This document shows, one piece after another, positions 1 to 13,393 of a stretch of DNA of 64,000 nucleotides. Where the stretch lies: the NCBI GenBank assembly GCA_949710005.1, contig OX453274.1, positions 1,077,501 to 1,141,500 on the forward strand, written 5' to 3'. The notes under the pieces were generated by a model. It was not told the DNA's origin. It did not search any database and worked only from the letters and a program-made list of their open reading frames with translations. How positions within the stretch are numbered: the stretch's first letter is position 1; each line of letters starts with the position of its first letter. This DNA is from Ricordea florida (lineage: Eukaryota; Cnidaria; Anthozoa; Corallimorpharia; Ricordeidae). Made by a program: the position numbers and the translations under genes.

Positions 1-428
1 GAAAGAGGTCGCGAGGAAGGAGAAATCAATCTAAAAAAAAGAAAGTCGCGCGACAAAAGGTCATATTTTTAGGCTTTCATCATGAAAACAATAACTCATC
101 CATACGATTGGAAAAGTATGTAAGCACTCGGAATGGCGTTAACAGGGCTCCGTATCTTGGAGATTCGGGTGATAGTTCGGTTTAGCATCCCTACGTTGAT
201 ACTTTCTTTTACTCTTCAACCTTCTGCCGCACAATATAATGTAAGGAGTTGATGGAAAGTAGAAAGACACAGCCTCTTTGTTTTCCCCACAATTAAAATG
301 AGTAAAAGGATCATAGAAACCGTAAGCAAGATGAAGGCGAAACGCTGCATTCTGATCTTATTATTCCAGCCAGGGGTCTGCGTTGCGCATCTCGAAAAAA
401 AGTATGACTAACAAGAGTGTTAACTCAC
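1..428. other. Left edge: presumed intron of gene B
   Basis: No exon recognised on either strand. The next gene B exon should carry the Gly-x-x-His-Asp half of the zinc site and the Met-turn. It was not found here, so it lies beyond the left edge. Confidence 0.4.
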
Positions 429-3400
429 TTGTGCGCAGACTCATGAGCGAGGATCAGGGCAGAGGCCAGGCCAATATCATTACTAACAGATGTGCCTAAT
501 GTGCTGCACATAGTCCTGAAGGAAGCAAGACCTAAAAAATACACATACCATAACTTCTATTAACAGGTTCATTGTTTTATCGTGAATCAAACCAGGCAGT
601 GTGACAGAAACAGTACTTAACTGTAAGGCTGTTTGTTTTACTATACAGTGTAGTTCTTCCTTGTCAAATAGGGATCAAGCAATGCAGTGTGACCATTCTT
701 TGGAAAGCTACTGAACAGTACTGTACTGTGGTACTGTTTGTTGTACTTTACAGTATGGTTCTACCTTTTTCATCTGTGGATCAAACAATGCAGTGTGACC
801 ATTCTTTGGAAAGCTACTGAACAGTACTGTATTGTGGTACTTTTTGGTTTACTATCAATGTGGTTCTAACTTTTTCATCTGTGGATCAAACCATGCAGTG
901 TAACCATTCTATAGGAATGTTTGTTTTTCTATATAATGGGGTTTTAGATAGCTTTATTAATCTAAATCTGTAAGTAAAACAGTGCAGTGTGACCGTTATT
1001 TGGAAAGCTACTGAACAGCGCTTGCGAAATTGATATATTTGTGCCGTTGTTTGCTTACCTCCAACGCTTCCCCTGGAAAGAAAGAAATAGAAAAAGATGT
1101 TGGATAGAAATGAATAAGTGGTGATGAATTAATTATTTAGATATCAGAAATGGAAAGAATAACTTTTTGTTGGTGAGACAATGATGACATTCCAAATCGT
1201 TGCCAAATATGGTCTCGTTGGGATAGGAATTTCCCTTGACTCAGCGAACTTCTCCAATCGGGCATGAAATGTTCCGTCAGTTACATTGATTTGATGAAAA
1301 CAACATTTTGAACAATCACACTGGAATCAAACGTAACTGACAGTGCCAGGATTGGGGCCGAGGGGGCGGTGGGTGGGGAAGAATGGTGCCACAGTTGGAG
1401 AGAAGGGGGTTGGGGTTCGTGATTAGGGGACCTAACGTTAGATTGCCATACCTTGACACCAGTGCTAGCACGTCCGGATGGAGAGGATGGGAGTCTGAGG
1501 CTGGTATATTTGACGATGGTTTCTTCGCCCAGTTTTTTAAAGCGCCAATCTTTTGAAGGTTACCAGCGTTTGCCTGGTATCCAAACTAAAACCAAGGAAT
1601 GAATGATAGAATTGCCAATAGCGAAAAAACAAGAAACAAATAAATCATGGAAATACAAGCACAAAGAAATAAATGGTATTTGAAAATAACAATTCACGTT
1701 TATTAAGTAATGGGTTTGTAGTCTTTTAATGAGTCATTATAAATCAGTTTACATATTTCAATTTGTGTGAAGTAGTAAGTACTCAGTTGAACTTCAGATT
1801 GTGCACTGTTAACATCAAGTGTAAGTGCTTATATTTCCCTTCCTTAATTTCTGCGTTTTTCTGCATGTCTTTTTAAAATAAATCAGTGTGTATCGTAAAT
1901 CTTATATTTTACTTACATCTTTCACCAGTTTAATCTGAACCACTGATATTGTTATTTTCTTGGCGCCGATGCTCTCGTCGTGATATATCGTGTTTAGCTG
2001 AAATAAATTAAGCTTGCGTATCATATAGACTCGCACACTGTGGTTGAAAATAATTAGTCGTGTATGTTTTTAGAAACCTTTTCTGGTTTCAGGAATGTTT
2101 TGGCGTCCATATTCTCTTGGTTCCAGGTCATCCTAAGTACAGAATTAAATGATAAAATCGTTTTACGTTTCCAGGATAAAAGAACTGAATGGCTTGCCGA
2201 ACGAGTTGATCAAGTAGGTTTTACATCAAAGCTGACGATTGGTCGGTAGATGTCGTCACTTTTTGACGTCATACTTTTGACCAATCGATTGATTTATCAA
2301 TCAATCAATCTACCCTTTAAACAAACCATTAATAAATCTGTTAATCAATTGTCAAAATTCCTAAAGAAGAGAAAATTCTTATTTCGATGGAGATTTTTTT
2401 GTCTTTAGACAATTGACAAATGAACTTAGAGTTCGCTATGTCGTACTATCATCCTTGTCCAAAACCACAGTTACAGATGCATTATGGACTATCTGCTATT
2501 TCCGCTCACCAGATTTGCCAGCATTAGTAAAAACTTGGTTGTCTTGTCTTTATGAAATGCAATTGTGTATTGATCGGCAACGAGCGTCATTTCGAGGTAC
2601 TTTTCTCCATCTCCACGGTTCTTTTCGGCTTTTTTCGTCGTTTTAACTCTTTTCTTTCCTTTTGATTTTGGATCTGCCATAAACCTCTCACCTTCATCGA
2701 CATCTATGCAAATAGGAGAGACCAAATTGACAAGAATCGTACATGAGATCTAAATCTGTTTCATAATTATTATAAATCATATATTACCGACATTAACAAT
2801 TAATACTCAAGCCAATAACGAACACTTTTAGATTGCTTTCGTAGCGAAAAGTTTTTTTAAGAATGTCTACAGTTTATTTAAGCGTTTCGTGACTTTTTAG
2901 AATGCGAAAAACGTCCAAAACATTATAGTTAAATGAATACCACAGTCGTATGACATTTTCAGGTACCTCACAAAGAATAATTACTGTGCATGCTTTAATC
3001 ACGGTCTATGATAAATCAAACATCCTCACAGATTAGCATGCATTACAATTCTTTGTATAATTTTTCGTTCAGCTTTCCAAACATTGTCTACAATGCGCGC
3101 AAAAATTAGAGCTGGGTTAAAGAAGCTAGGACAACACTGGAGAGTAAAATAGCTTATTAGTGTAGTGGGCACCTAAGAAGAAATGTTTTGTAATTTATAA
3201 TGGTAACACTAAAAGGATTTGTCTTCCAAAACATAGCTCTCCAGTCAGTTACTATATTTTTTAACATTTTGCTAGAGTGCAACTGTGGTAAATTTACCTT
3301 GAAGGTAACCATTTTCAGCAAGTTCGTGTTCAAGCGACCGCTTATAAACTAAATGAGGAACTCCCTTAGAAGCATCGTTTGATGCAAAGTGCTTGTCCAG

Positions 3401-4752
3401 CGGCTGAACAAAAAATGTCTGGTCCAGTAAGCGTATAATTCCCGCCTAAAAAATGGATGAAAAAGTAAGAAACAGTATTTTTCAGTAAAGTTAGTTTCCT
3501 TTGTTGTATTTAAGCCTAGAAGTTGATTAGTAATTAATTTGATTAATTATTTTGGTTCTGTTGATTATCAGCTCCTACGATAAATGGTTTTGATTACAAG
3601 AAGAGTCGCATGCATTATTTATTTAAAATATGTAAGCAATGCTCACCAATCCAGCGTCGTTGCTAAGGGCAACAAGCGATCCAGGGTGCGATGTCACGTG
3701 ACCATGATAGAACGAGTTCTCTGGCACGTTCTCTTGAGATATGGTTCCTTTTTCGTGTTTCTCCACTGTCATTCCTGGGGATATTAACCCCTCGTTCTTA
3801 GAAAGGTTTAGATGCAGAGCCATTCCAAACGCTTGCACTTTGTATAACCATACAGTTGGTTGGTTCAGGTCTCTCCTTGCTTTTGTTGGAGTGTCCAGAA
3901 TATGAGAAACAAATTCTCCGGTCTCATCCACTTGAAAAGGGTGAGTGATCTCATATTCTGGAACTGAACCAAGAATTACAACTTGAGTACAATGATGCGT
4001 AATAACTTCTCGAACTGTTTTCATTACAGCGACAATTAAGAGACAAAGTGTTGAGAACCGCAAGTGAGATGAAGAATGTTAAATAAAGAGAGAACTGGAG
4101 CAAGGAAGTGCTCCGAAAAACTTCACCAGTGAGCGGTCGATTTGGTGATAAATTGTGGACCCTGAAATGCTTGGATAACAGGTAACAGGCAAGTTAAGAA
4201 TTTTTAAGGATGCAGTAGTTGGTTTCTTAAAATGTATTTGTATATTGACTTTGAAACTGTGCTGGGAGCAGGGTCAGTTGTGCAGTGGTGAGAGCGCTCG
4301 CTATCCATACACCAGTGTGGCCCGGGTTCGATTCATGGCCCCGGCGTCATATGAGGGCTAAGTTTGTTGGTTCTCAACTTTGCTCCGAGAGGTTTTTCTC
4401 CGGGTACTCCGGTTTTCCCCTCTCCGCAAAAACCAACATTTGATTTGATTTGATATGATTTGATTTAATTTCATTTGTACTTTACAGTGTCCTCAATTAG
4501 AACGTTAGTGCTAAATACGCTTGACATTCAAAGTTCATTATTATCATTATTATCTTTCGTTCTATAAATATGAACAAACATTCAACGATTAAAATTGTAT
4601 AAGGTTTTAGTACATTGTTTGTAGACTAAGCACGACTGCCAAATCCATAAAACCGCTTTGAGCTTACCGTCATCGTGCGAACTCACTCCAAAGTGTCTTT
4701 CGAGGTCATCTTTTCTCATACGAAGATGGACTGTAGCACGCGGTTTTGTCTG
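429..4752 (-). CDS. Gene B: ADAMTS-like metalloprotease, 5' part (runs off left edge)
   Basis: Spliced gene, minus strand, N-terminal half only. Exons seen, in transcript order: 4752-4668 (probable), 3963-3647, 3445-3298, 2703-2510, 1997-1917, 1573-1452 and 515-429, with GT/AG borders. They encode an M12B-type prodomain (exon 3963-3647 starts PEYEITHPF and contains SFYHGHV; the next exon has PHLVYKRS), then the start of the reprolysin protease (KYLEMTLVADQ), a middle segment (HPDVLALVSR) and the zinc site HESAH at the end of 515-429. Phases are consistent for the first six exons (a 1-nt carry into 2703, phase 0 into 1997 and 1573). One small exon between 1452 and 515 is not found, since phases there need an intervening piece. 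ADAMTS proteases are secreted and cleave matrix proteins. The exon borders match those of the paralogue gene A. Disintegrin, TSP1 and later domains would lie left of the window. Confidence 0.8.
590..1018. repeat. Tandem repeat, about 120-bp unit, 3 to 4 diverged copies
   Basis: The phrases CAGTGTGACCATTCTTTGG and GCTACTGAACAG recur at about 680-720, 790-825 and 980-1015, with a diverged copy near 890, each followed by a GTACTG-rich and GTTCTA segment. It lies in an intron of gene B. Confidence 0.75.
4264..4555 (+). repeat. tRNA-derived SINE in intron of gene B
   Basis: The head resembles a tRNA: an A-box-like TGGTGAGAGCG and a B box GGTTCGATTC. A conserved body follows (GAGAGGTTTTTCTCCGGG, CCGGTTTTCCCCTCTCC), then a gattt-rich tail and an L2-like ending (gctaaatacgcttgacatt). 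I recognise this body from cnidarian genomes. It is not a functional tRNA gene, because the acceptor arm does not pair cleanly. Confidence 0.7.
4668..4752 (-). other. Probable 5' exon of gene B
   Basis: An 85-nt exon-like segment with a good acceptor (tgtgtcatcag) and donor (gtaagc). It reads QTKPRATVHLRMRKDDLE and then RHFGVSSHDD. It ends in phase 1, which is what the prodomain exon at 3963 needs, since that exon starts with two bases completing a Val codon before PEYE. The open frame extends upstream of the acceptor with a hydrophobic stretch (FYVFMYPLLLC), so this could instead be the first exon carrying a signal peptide. Assignment rests on phase and position, not on a recognised domain. 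An alternative start is the hydrophobic MRFSTLCLLIVA at 4063, just upstream of exon 3963. Confidence 0.45.
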
Positions 4753-4821
4753 CTGATGACACAGGAGCAAAGGATACATAAAAACATAAAACAAAGGGTT
4801 GAAGCAAGGATCTTTAGGCAA

Positions 4822-7800
4822 CGTAATAAATCAAAGCACCAATAAAGACGAAAATGTCTTAGTGCTCGGCGTTTTCATATTACTGACCAAAATATTATTG
4901 TTGTGAGCTCTGACTGAAATAAATTGAAATTAAAATAAAATACGAGAGTAAACACTTTTTTATCTAACGAGTTTTGCTTGCTTACTGAGAAACATAAAAC
5001 ACAAATGTGAAAATTATTGTAGTCACCTTTATGCCATCATGATCCTGCAAAGGTCGCTTAGCGCATGCTGTAAAGGATAAAAGTGGATATTTATTTGCTA
5101 AAATCTTTCTTAAGTTCGGTGGTACTTGGTGTATATTGATTGTAGTGGTTATTCACTATCCAAAGAGAAATTGTGCCTAAAGGTAGTAAATTTCGCGTGA
5201 AATTTTACAAGAATTTTAGGGCAATTCGGTAACATATTTGACGTCATCAAGAGCCCCATTACCCTTTCATCATGTAATAGTGGGTATTGTGGTAGACAAT
5301 ATATAGCCCATCACCAATCAGCGCATTTGAAATCACGCATTTAGTACGAAATTCGTCTCGTACGGATCAAGGTACGATCCATCAGCGACGACGACGTTGA
5401 TGCAGTCTCACTCGCAACAAAAACAGCAAAAACAAAAATTTCTTTGGTTTGCGAGTGAAAATAGTTGTCGATGAAGAGGTCTGGTGCCACAGCATTATGT
5501 GGGAAATGCGTTTCTACAGATTTTTTGGCCACATCTAAAGTGTTTTTTGTATCTGTCGTGGCACATCAATAAGCTTTTCATGCTTATATTTATGACATCT
5601 TAGATCCAGCTTACCTTGCACTGAAATTCACCTACGTTATTATGTGCCCTAGTTGACTGACTGGCACTGCCTAAATAAACTATTTCACATTGAATGCCTT
5701 GTTGTGGTGTATGCAGAATGCCGAATAGTGCCAACTTGAGATTAAATAGCTCTAAACTAAATAACTAACTGTCTTAATAGCTTTCATTGTGATTCAGAGT
5801 TACTTCCCAAGTTAATCCTTACCTTGGTGAAGGACCGATAAAATAACGAACCAACAGAATCGTTGATAATCCATGTACTGTTTGTATGTTAATTTTCCTG
5901 CAACAGTGTATTTACAGCATTAGAAGCAGAGAAGCTGGAAAAATGGTTCAAGCTAGGCTTTCAGTGCTCTGAAATACAACTGTCGTTAAACTGGAGATGT
6001 TTTACCAAACCGTTGCACGGGAATGAAATAGTAGGGTGGGTTTGTTATCCTCTTAAATAGGTAAACAACTCCTGATATAATAGTAATGAATTCTATTGTA
6101 TTAGCTATGCCGGAAGGAAGCAATAGCAAATACTCCTGTCAAGGTTTCCTAACTTTAAGAAAAAACTGCTAGAGTTTTGTGTAAAATAATCATTGAATTG
6201 GCAAAGCCGCAAACATATAGCATTATTTATGTAAACAGTTGTTATGTCCGCCGAGGTGGCCTCAAATATAAGCCTGAGTGGTGGTTTCTAGAGGTCACTT
6301 CGCCATACATCAAAGCAAATTTTAATTGATAATGTGTTAAGAAAAGAAGCAAAAAAAATAAAAAATAAAAATAAATAAAAGTTCGAAGAAGGAAATGAAT
6401 CATTTAATGAAGAAGAAATTGGCGGGGATGCCGCAGCATCTTGAGTGATTATGGAGAAATCAAGTTCTACAAGTTCAAACGTTCCCCTAGGCTACAAATA
6501 GCACGATCATCACCAAGCAATCGAAGGATTTTCTCTCAAAATGACCATTCAGCTTTGTTTAAAAGCAGCCATTTCTTCAATTTCAGCTTTCAATAGTATC
6601 AAAAGAACATCAAGTATCGTCTCTAACGACATTGAAAATATGAAAAAATACTGAACATTGAAACTACAATGTACACATTTTAGAATGTACAATTGTCTTT
6701 TTGGGAACGTCCTTGTTAGTATCTTTGTCAAGAAGAATTGAACGAAACACTGAACTTTTTAACAGTCCAGTCATGACCAATACAACTTTTTGGGTTTGCT
6801 AGGGTAGCGGGAATCAGTTTGTTAAGATGCGTGGAAATTGTTTTTATTTTTTATCAATCGACAGTGCAATTAGGGTCAATCTTTGTTACTTGAACTCAAG
6901 GGAGACTCGGACAACACTTGTCTATTGAAATTGTGAAGTTTCATCCAACTTATGAATAACGTTTTCATAAAAAATAGTACCTGCATTTATTTAAGATCTT
7001 ACTGTGTTTACGCAAGGGAAGTAAGCTTACCTTTCCTCCTAGTAAGGTAATAAGTAGTTGCTTCCAAGGCCTAATTACAACTGACTGAGAAAAGAAGACC
7101 ACGGGAAGCTATTTAAATTGAACACGATGGTGCAATTAACTTTGACCAGCCAAAACCAGGTGATAAATGGTAATCTTTTATATGTAAATACTGATTCCGT
7201 TATGTGTTAAATTGGACAGAAGGGATTGAAGTGTTTGGGGTTCAAAGCGATAAAATCTCAGGATCAGTTGGTGCTTATGTGTTAAGTGTACTGTCTTTAC
7301 ACTGTTGTAACGATTTTAAATGGAAAAATGTAAATTGCAAAGATCAAGATTGAAAGGTTGGTACCTAACTAGTACAAACAGCTCTTCACCAAGGAAAACC
7401 TGGAGTTACACGAAAACGATATGATAATAAGAGAACAACGGCCCAAGATATCAGAAGAAACTAAAAATGTCCCTGTTCAATTAGCGAGCTTGAGTATCTA
7501 GTGGACAAACATAAATACTTTACTGTATCCATGCCGATGGTAACAAAAAAAGAAAATAAAAAAAAAAAGAAAAAAAAATGCTTCGAAATGATATTTTAGT
7601 TAATAGCAGGAACATATGTCGTTGATAGAAAGAAAAAGTAAATATTCACTTATGTATATTCAAACCCGGCACGACTAGATTGAAAAAAGCGTAGTCAAGC
7701 AACTTTAAATGAAACATAGACGTAAGCAAACATCTTTTATCTACGAAAGTGTCGCTGGGGATAAAAAGATAATTTAGAAGACCCGCGTAAACTGTCGAAT

Positions 7801-10800
7801 GTGTCATGAAAACGTTTCTGTCGAGAGGAAGTTTATTCGCGTGAAAATCAGAAAGAGTACTCGGGAGAAATCAAAAAGGCATACAGAATTGTTTTAAACG
7901 CATTTTATTGCGTAGTCCAAACTGTTTATAGACAGGCCCCTGACGTATCCTACCAATTCACCATTCAGGTACACAGGGACGTCAAGTTTCTTTGTCCACT
8001 GTACTAAATATTTCTTTTTATGGTACCAGAGATGAGTAGCACGGTCTCCATACGAATTCGGTTAAGTTGGATGCCAATGTATTCTTCCGCTGAATTTAAA
8101 GAAATTTGGTCAGTACTTAATCTATCCGATCAGAAAATTTTAAGGTTAGAGTTGAAATTCCCACTTTACTTCCACCCTCTTAATCTTCGTATTATTGTCC
8201 CATTTAAACCCCTTTCTTGGTAAGATACGATCTACTTATCCACAGAATTCACATATTGAGTCATCAAGATTTGTCGTTGATCCAATACGCTCACTTTATA
8301 GAATAAGTCGTTCAAAATGTACTTTGCTTACGAAATAACATGTAGAAGTGTTTATGTGACGTTCCCTGATTTGAACTTACCAAAAACATAACTTAAAGTT
8401 GAGTATTTTTCATTCTCAAGGAGACTTTCATTTGCGTAACAATAACTGGGCAATAAAAATGAAACTTATCTATAGGGGCGTTAACGTTGTAACCCGACGG
8501 TATACTTGCCAAAAGGTCAAACGTTCTGATCAGCGAACGAGGACACAGTGTGACGTGCATTGTTACTTAGGAGCGCAAGTAAACGGAACTATAAATTCTG
8601 TACGTGTCATTTAATAAAATGTATTACAATTATAAAATAAGGGGATGCGTGCACCGGGCTCTTTAATTCACTTGCACTACTTTGCACGAGAGATCAGAGA
8701 GATATTGAGCCACCTGCCAAATGAAGGTTTGGAAATCTCATTAGTAACAAAATGAATTGTATAAAGGTCAGTATGAGAGGAGTTTTGAGGTTTTGATTCC
8801 AATAAACAAAGGGAAAGGGTGAGAATTTTTGTTGCTGGTGATTTATTTTACCGTGGGAAATGCATCCGGAAACACACTTGAAAATAGTACAAATTATGTG
8901 GCTGTATTGTTTCCTAGTCAAAAATGAATTTTGCGTCGTCTTTGTTGTGGATACAACGGGTGAAGTGTTATTCACGTGGGTGATGATCAGAACTCTAACG
9001 GAAAAACGTAAGCAACAGTTTTAATGGTTATTCGATGCAAATGGGAGGTTTGATCATTACTAAGTCTGCGTCTGTGGCAGAAAATTTAGTGATGAAAATT
9101 CTAATGGCCAACATCGGCTGTAGTTTTGTCAGGAATTAAATTTGTTCTCTGAAAATAAATCCTAGAAACTTGATGATGCTCAAAGACTTTTTTGTCATTT
9201 GTCATTTGTGCTACTGTTCAGGAGTCTTTTAACGCAAACGTTCAAGGTCTTCGTTGAATAAAAGTTCTTAACTCGTCGTTTCTAGCCAAATAGGTTTCCG
9301 CCACATGACAAGATTTGTGTGAGTTCTTTCTTTTAAATGAGGAAAATCAAAGGTCTGATTCTTGCCCTTATTTGTCACTTCCTTTCTTAATGTGTTCAGA
9401 TTTCAGGTGGCTGTGGGATGCGGGGAGCATTGCAACCCCACAAGGACATTTTGGGATTGGAGAGAACAGTGCTACATAAGATGACAGATACTAAAATTCG
9501 TTGGGGTTTGAATCGGAAGGGTCAATCATTTTATAAATGAATAAATTTAGTTTTCTTAGGTAACAATAAATATCATCACACAATGGATTGACCCCTCTCC
9601 CGCTGTGTAACGTTTATTTGTGGCTTTCTCGGACAATATAGATCGAATATGCGTGGATACTGAGGTATCCTTGCATCAACAAATTAATAACCCTTCCCTT
9701 TGTCTCCTTGAGAACACAATTAAAGTGACTGATGCAGGCACCTAATTATCCTTTTATAAAGTTTTATTCTTGCTGACATAAGTCAAAACGAATCGACAGA
9801 CTTTGTGCTTCAGTTAACTCAGTGCTCAGAAGTCTGGCAAACTTGATAGTGTGTTCTATTTCCAATCCAGCACAACAACCACGCAGCTAAAACGCCTGTA
9901 GCAGCCTTTTGTATTATAAAAATGGAACTCCGAAGGATGCTTACGAAATAGCGAGGTTTACGATCTAAGCTTGTTCCGCTTAGTAAAGTTTACATAAGGC
10001 ATTATTTGTGCCGAACAATATACAAATAACATTCCGAAAATGCTATCATGTCTCGCTTCTTTTGCAGATAGCTCCATGTTGAAGATATTTTATCACTGTG
10101 CTGCTTTCCGTCCCTAAGGATGTTATATAAAAACTTTAATTGGCAGCCTTGCCGATGCCTCTGCCATCTACCGCCACATATGAGTTTCCTTCAATTTGTA
10201 ACAGTTGTTTATTTTGCCGGAGAAGGCGATAATTTGCCATATAAATTTGCCGAGCTAATTAAAGTATAACTTTACCGAAACTATCTATGAAAACTTACCT
10301 TAGAACAAAAATTCATCAAAGCTGACTTTTCAAAATGTCCTCATCCACTGCTGCGTTTTCAGAAACCAAAAGATAAAAAATGTAAATCTTGGTATTCTCT
10401 CAAACTTTTAACATCGTTCAGAACTCGGCTTCAATACGTCAACCTCGGGCCCCATCTCAAATTGAAACTATTCTTGCTTTAAAGAAAAATTCTTAATACT
10501 CACCGTTTGTACTACTTGCTGCACCAGATACGTTCGGTGAGCGTTCTTAGTGTACGTTTGACACGGCGGACTCTATTTGGCCTTAAATCCTTTTATTCTG
10601 CACACCGTCCCTTTACTATGATTGACATGTATGTACTTTAAAGAAATATTTAACAGCTTACCTTTAAATTTCAATATAGGTCATTCGGGTCAAGCAAAAA
10701 AGAACGGACACTGATGTTGTCTTCAGAATATTGCCGTGTCCTTGTAAAGTATGTTAGAGTTTCTAAAGCTCTTGCCAGATGAAGTAAAGTATTGTTTAGA

Positions 10801-11180
10801 CATTTTCCCAGGTTCATAAAGAGTTTTACAATTATAATATTTACAAGGGAAAAATTCCAAAGAGAGGCGGAACCACCATAGGCATAAGAAATTCGGAAAT
10901 TCTTAAAACACGCAAGGCTTATTGGGTTTGAACAGACAAGGATATTTGATGAAAGCGCCCGTTTAAGTAATGACCCTTTTCACTGTAAATACTCTGAAAT
11001 AATGATAGTAATAATGATGATTTATAATTTTTATAAATTATAAATATTTATAATTAATAATATTTTTTTTATAATTTATTTTGATAATAATAACAATAGT
11101 AATAATAACTATAATAATAATGGTAATAATAATAGTAATAATATTAATAATAATAACAATAAACAATAACTATTCACAAT
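4822..11180. other. Intergenic stretch, no gene recognised
   Basis: About 6.4 kb between the first exon of gene B and the retroelement relics. ORFs here are short (at most 93 codons), without recognisable domains or splice context. One of 63 codons at 5532-5341 (-), starting MAKKSVETHFPHN, is the only one I looked at closely; I do not recognise it. Poly-A/AT tracts occur at 6340-6390 and 7545-7580. The 5' flank and promoter of gene B must lie at its left end, but I cannot place them. Confidence 0.5.
10990..11170. repeat. AT-rich microsatellite (ATA/ATT/AAT)n
   Basis: Imperfect runs of TAATAATAA and TTTATAATTT over about 180 bp, next to the retroelement relic. Confidence 0.8.
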
Positions 11181-11200
11181 TCAAGATTATTTACAAAATA

Positions 11201-12980
11201 CTAATTGATAAAATTGATATACGAAATTTCATAAATGTATAATAGAAAAGCATTTAGATGCCCACAGTGGCGACGTTTATTTTGCAGTCCAAGGAGTGTT
11301 CTATCTTGCTGCGAAAAGGCGTTCGTGAACCTCTCACTCATGCGTGTACCGATCTTAGAAGTTCGAACGAGATTTGTGTCCTGAGCCATGGGATAGTGGT
11401 GTTGTACGGCTTGGTGTCCTTCTGAGCTATCTTATCTGCAAGATGCTTCAGGAAACGCTGACACTCATATCCCATTTCGTCAGTGGTTCCAAACACTAAA
11501 TGTGTGAATGAACCCATCTCTACATCTAGCACTCGCTGCTGGTACTTGCGTTTCTTCTCGTCATTTTGCTCCTTGAATACTTCAGATGTTGTCTGTTCTG
11601 GTAACATTTGGAGTTAACGTGCGTAACTCAAAAATCAAAAAATGCCGTAACTCCTCTTGACCAGAAACCTCCCGCCTTGATGTCTAATCTTGCCTCAAAG
11701 CTTGTGACAGCGCTTCTCAAATGTAGTCGCTCGTTGTCGAGGGGTTGTCAACTTCCACATTGTTGCAGACCTTATTGATGAATTCCGTTAATAAATCAAG
11801 AACACTAACATGTCTCTGCGCTACGAAGCCCCCTTTTTTACATGCAAGGGCATGGCCTACAGTAAATTTATCCCCCCACACACATAGACTTGGTAGGTCG
11901 ACTAGAGGCAAATTATACCGTAAGCTTAGCGAGTATCTGAACTCCTGCTTATTCCGGGCTGAGCCCTGATCTGCGAGGGGCATCGCATTCAACCAAGAAC
12001 TTGCGCCCTTGTCTCTCGATTGGTTAACTAGTCGCAGCAGATCTGGGGAAAGAGTTCAGTCGATGCTCTCCATTTTCTTTTTGTCATGCGCCCTCATAAG
12101 CGACTGATGATGTCTCTTAAGCTCTTCTCTGACGCCATAAATGTACCCTGCGATGTGATAGAATCTACGTGCGCAGTAGTTATTGCCTTCGAGGCAGCAA
12201 ACTGTTGTGGCGCCTCAGCTCTCAAATCTGGCGTGCCCAGACCCTCTTGAGCTGTTGTTAAGGTTACAAGTCGACGCACCTCGTTAGGAAGAGGTTCTGA
12301 TTGATCGAGCAAAGTTGGAAGAAGTGGGTCGTCAATCGCCTCCTGGATTGGATCGAAATAATCCTCAAACGACTGTATTGTGCGCATGAAGTAGGTGAAC
12401 TTTGACTTGTACCTTTTTGTGAAGGCAATGTAAGCAGTGTGGGGCTGACTCTTTGGAATTTCGAAGAGCCTATAAAGGTCCAAGTCCATTCTCGATAGCC
12501 CTGTTGAGCCCTTGGTTCTGCTTGCTTAGTTGTAAATCTTTTCCGCGTCTATGAGATCATACACGTTTGGTGGAATATAATGAACTGGACCGTGCAACAA
12601 ACTCTCCTCTGCAATATCAGCCGCCTCGTATCTTTGGATACGTCCTCGACCGTTCTAGCTTTCTTAGAGTTCACAAATTTCCCCTTTATAAACCTCACTT
12701 CTTTATGCAACAATCAAGGTCCCCTTGTTTCCAGAGAGCTAAACGACGCTCTATTGCTACGCTGTGTTCCTTGGTTTTAGAAGTAGCGGATTGTTCTTGC
12801 AGGATCAAAGTTGGGAGCACCGTGAATGCTTTCAAGGCAACTGAGTTGAGGTCAGAATCTGCATTGAACTGCTTAATCCAGAAAGTTAATTCTTCAATGA
12901 AACTCTTCCCTGCACGGCCAGATGGTACATTGAATATATTTCTTCTGTAGTGGACGAATTCGTCATAAACACCATTGACT
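11201..12980 (-). pseudogene. Decayed retrotransposon protein, reverse-transcriptase core deleted
   Basis: Four minus-strand reading pieces follow one another in different frames. The first, about 12955-12700, has NIFNVPSGRAGKSFIEEL, then TFWIKQFNADSDLNSVALKA and LERR-like ERRLALWKQGDLD. The second, 12489-12094, has SKFTYFMRTI and GLGTPDLRAEAPQQFA. The third, 11992-11717, has NAMPLADQGSARNKQEFR, LCVWGDKFTVGHALACKKGG and AQRH. The fourth, 11607-11338, continues with FGTTDEMGYEC and FLKHLADKIAQK. I recognise these as conserved pieces of a retroelement-type protein common in cnidarians. The catalytic RT block expected between the first two pieces is missing. Stops and frameshifts show it is dead. 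Confidence 0.6.
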
Positions 12981-13026
12981 ATATTACAGAAGCTCGCGTG
13001 GCCAATATTACCCCAAGGTTTGTTCT

Positions 13027-13393
13027 TTATTTCGGAAGGAAACTCCTCATAATCGGGCAGGTTTGGTTTGATTTTGTCTGGTTTGATTCAAGTGAGACAT
13101 TCGCTAAATCCTTTGATTCTTTTGCTATTTTCAGTTCGCGGAACGACCCGTTTCGAAATATACGCTCATTACACACGCCATCTTTTAGAGTGGGTCTACC
13201 GCAAACGGTGTGTGGGTCTGTATGTTTGAGCGTAGAAAAGATGACACCGTTTGTTTTCGACATTCGCCACCGACTTCGACATCGTAGAAAGAAGGTTGCG
13301 CCCGTATTACGTGTCTGCGGTATTCCCCATTGCACGTGACTGCGATTTGCGATGAAACTCGAGTGTAAACCTATAGTCGGTTGCCCGACTAAT
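13027..13393. repeat. Insertion interrupting the RT relic; shares a segment with 35.4 kb
   Basis: From about 13393 leftwards the RT frame is replaced by a segment containing GTCTGCGGTATTCCCCATTG followed by CACGTGAC. A near-identical segment (GTCTGCGGTAATGCCCATTG then CACGTGAC) is at 35430-35465, which suggests a dispersed repeat. No terminal repeats were identified. Confidence 0.45.

Noticed and set aside
4040..4063. MRFSTLCLLIVA as signal-peptide exon joined to exon 3963
   Set aside because: The GTAATG donor after it is in the wrong phase. It could still be a start in an unspliced frame, so it is kept only as an alternative.
11338..11607. Separate host gene of 89 codons
   Set aside because: It continues the retroelement relic on the same strand and has no splice or start context.
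12567..12950. Plus-strand ORFs of 127 and 66 codons
   Set aside because: Antisense to the recognisable minus-strand retroelement piece (NVPSGRAGK...WKQGDLD).
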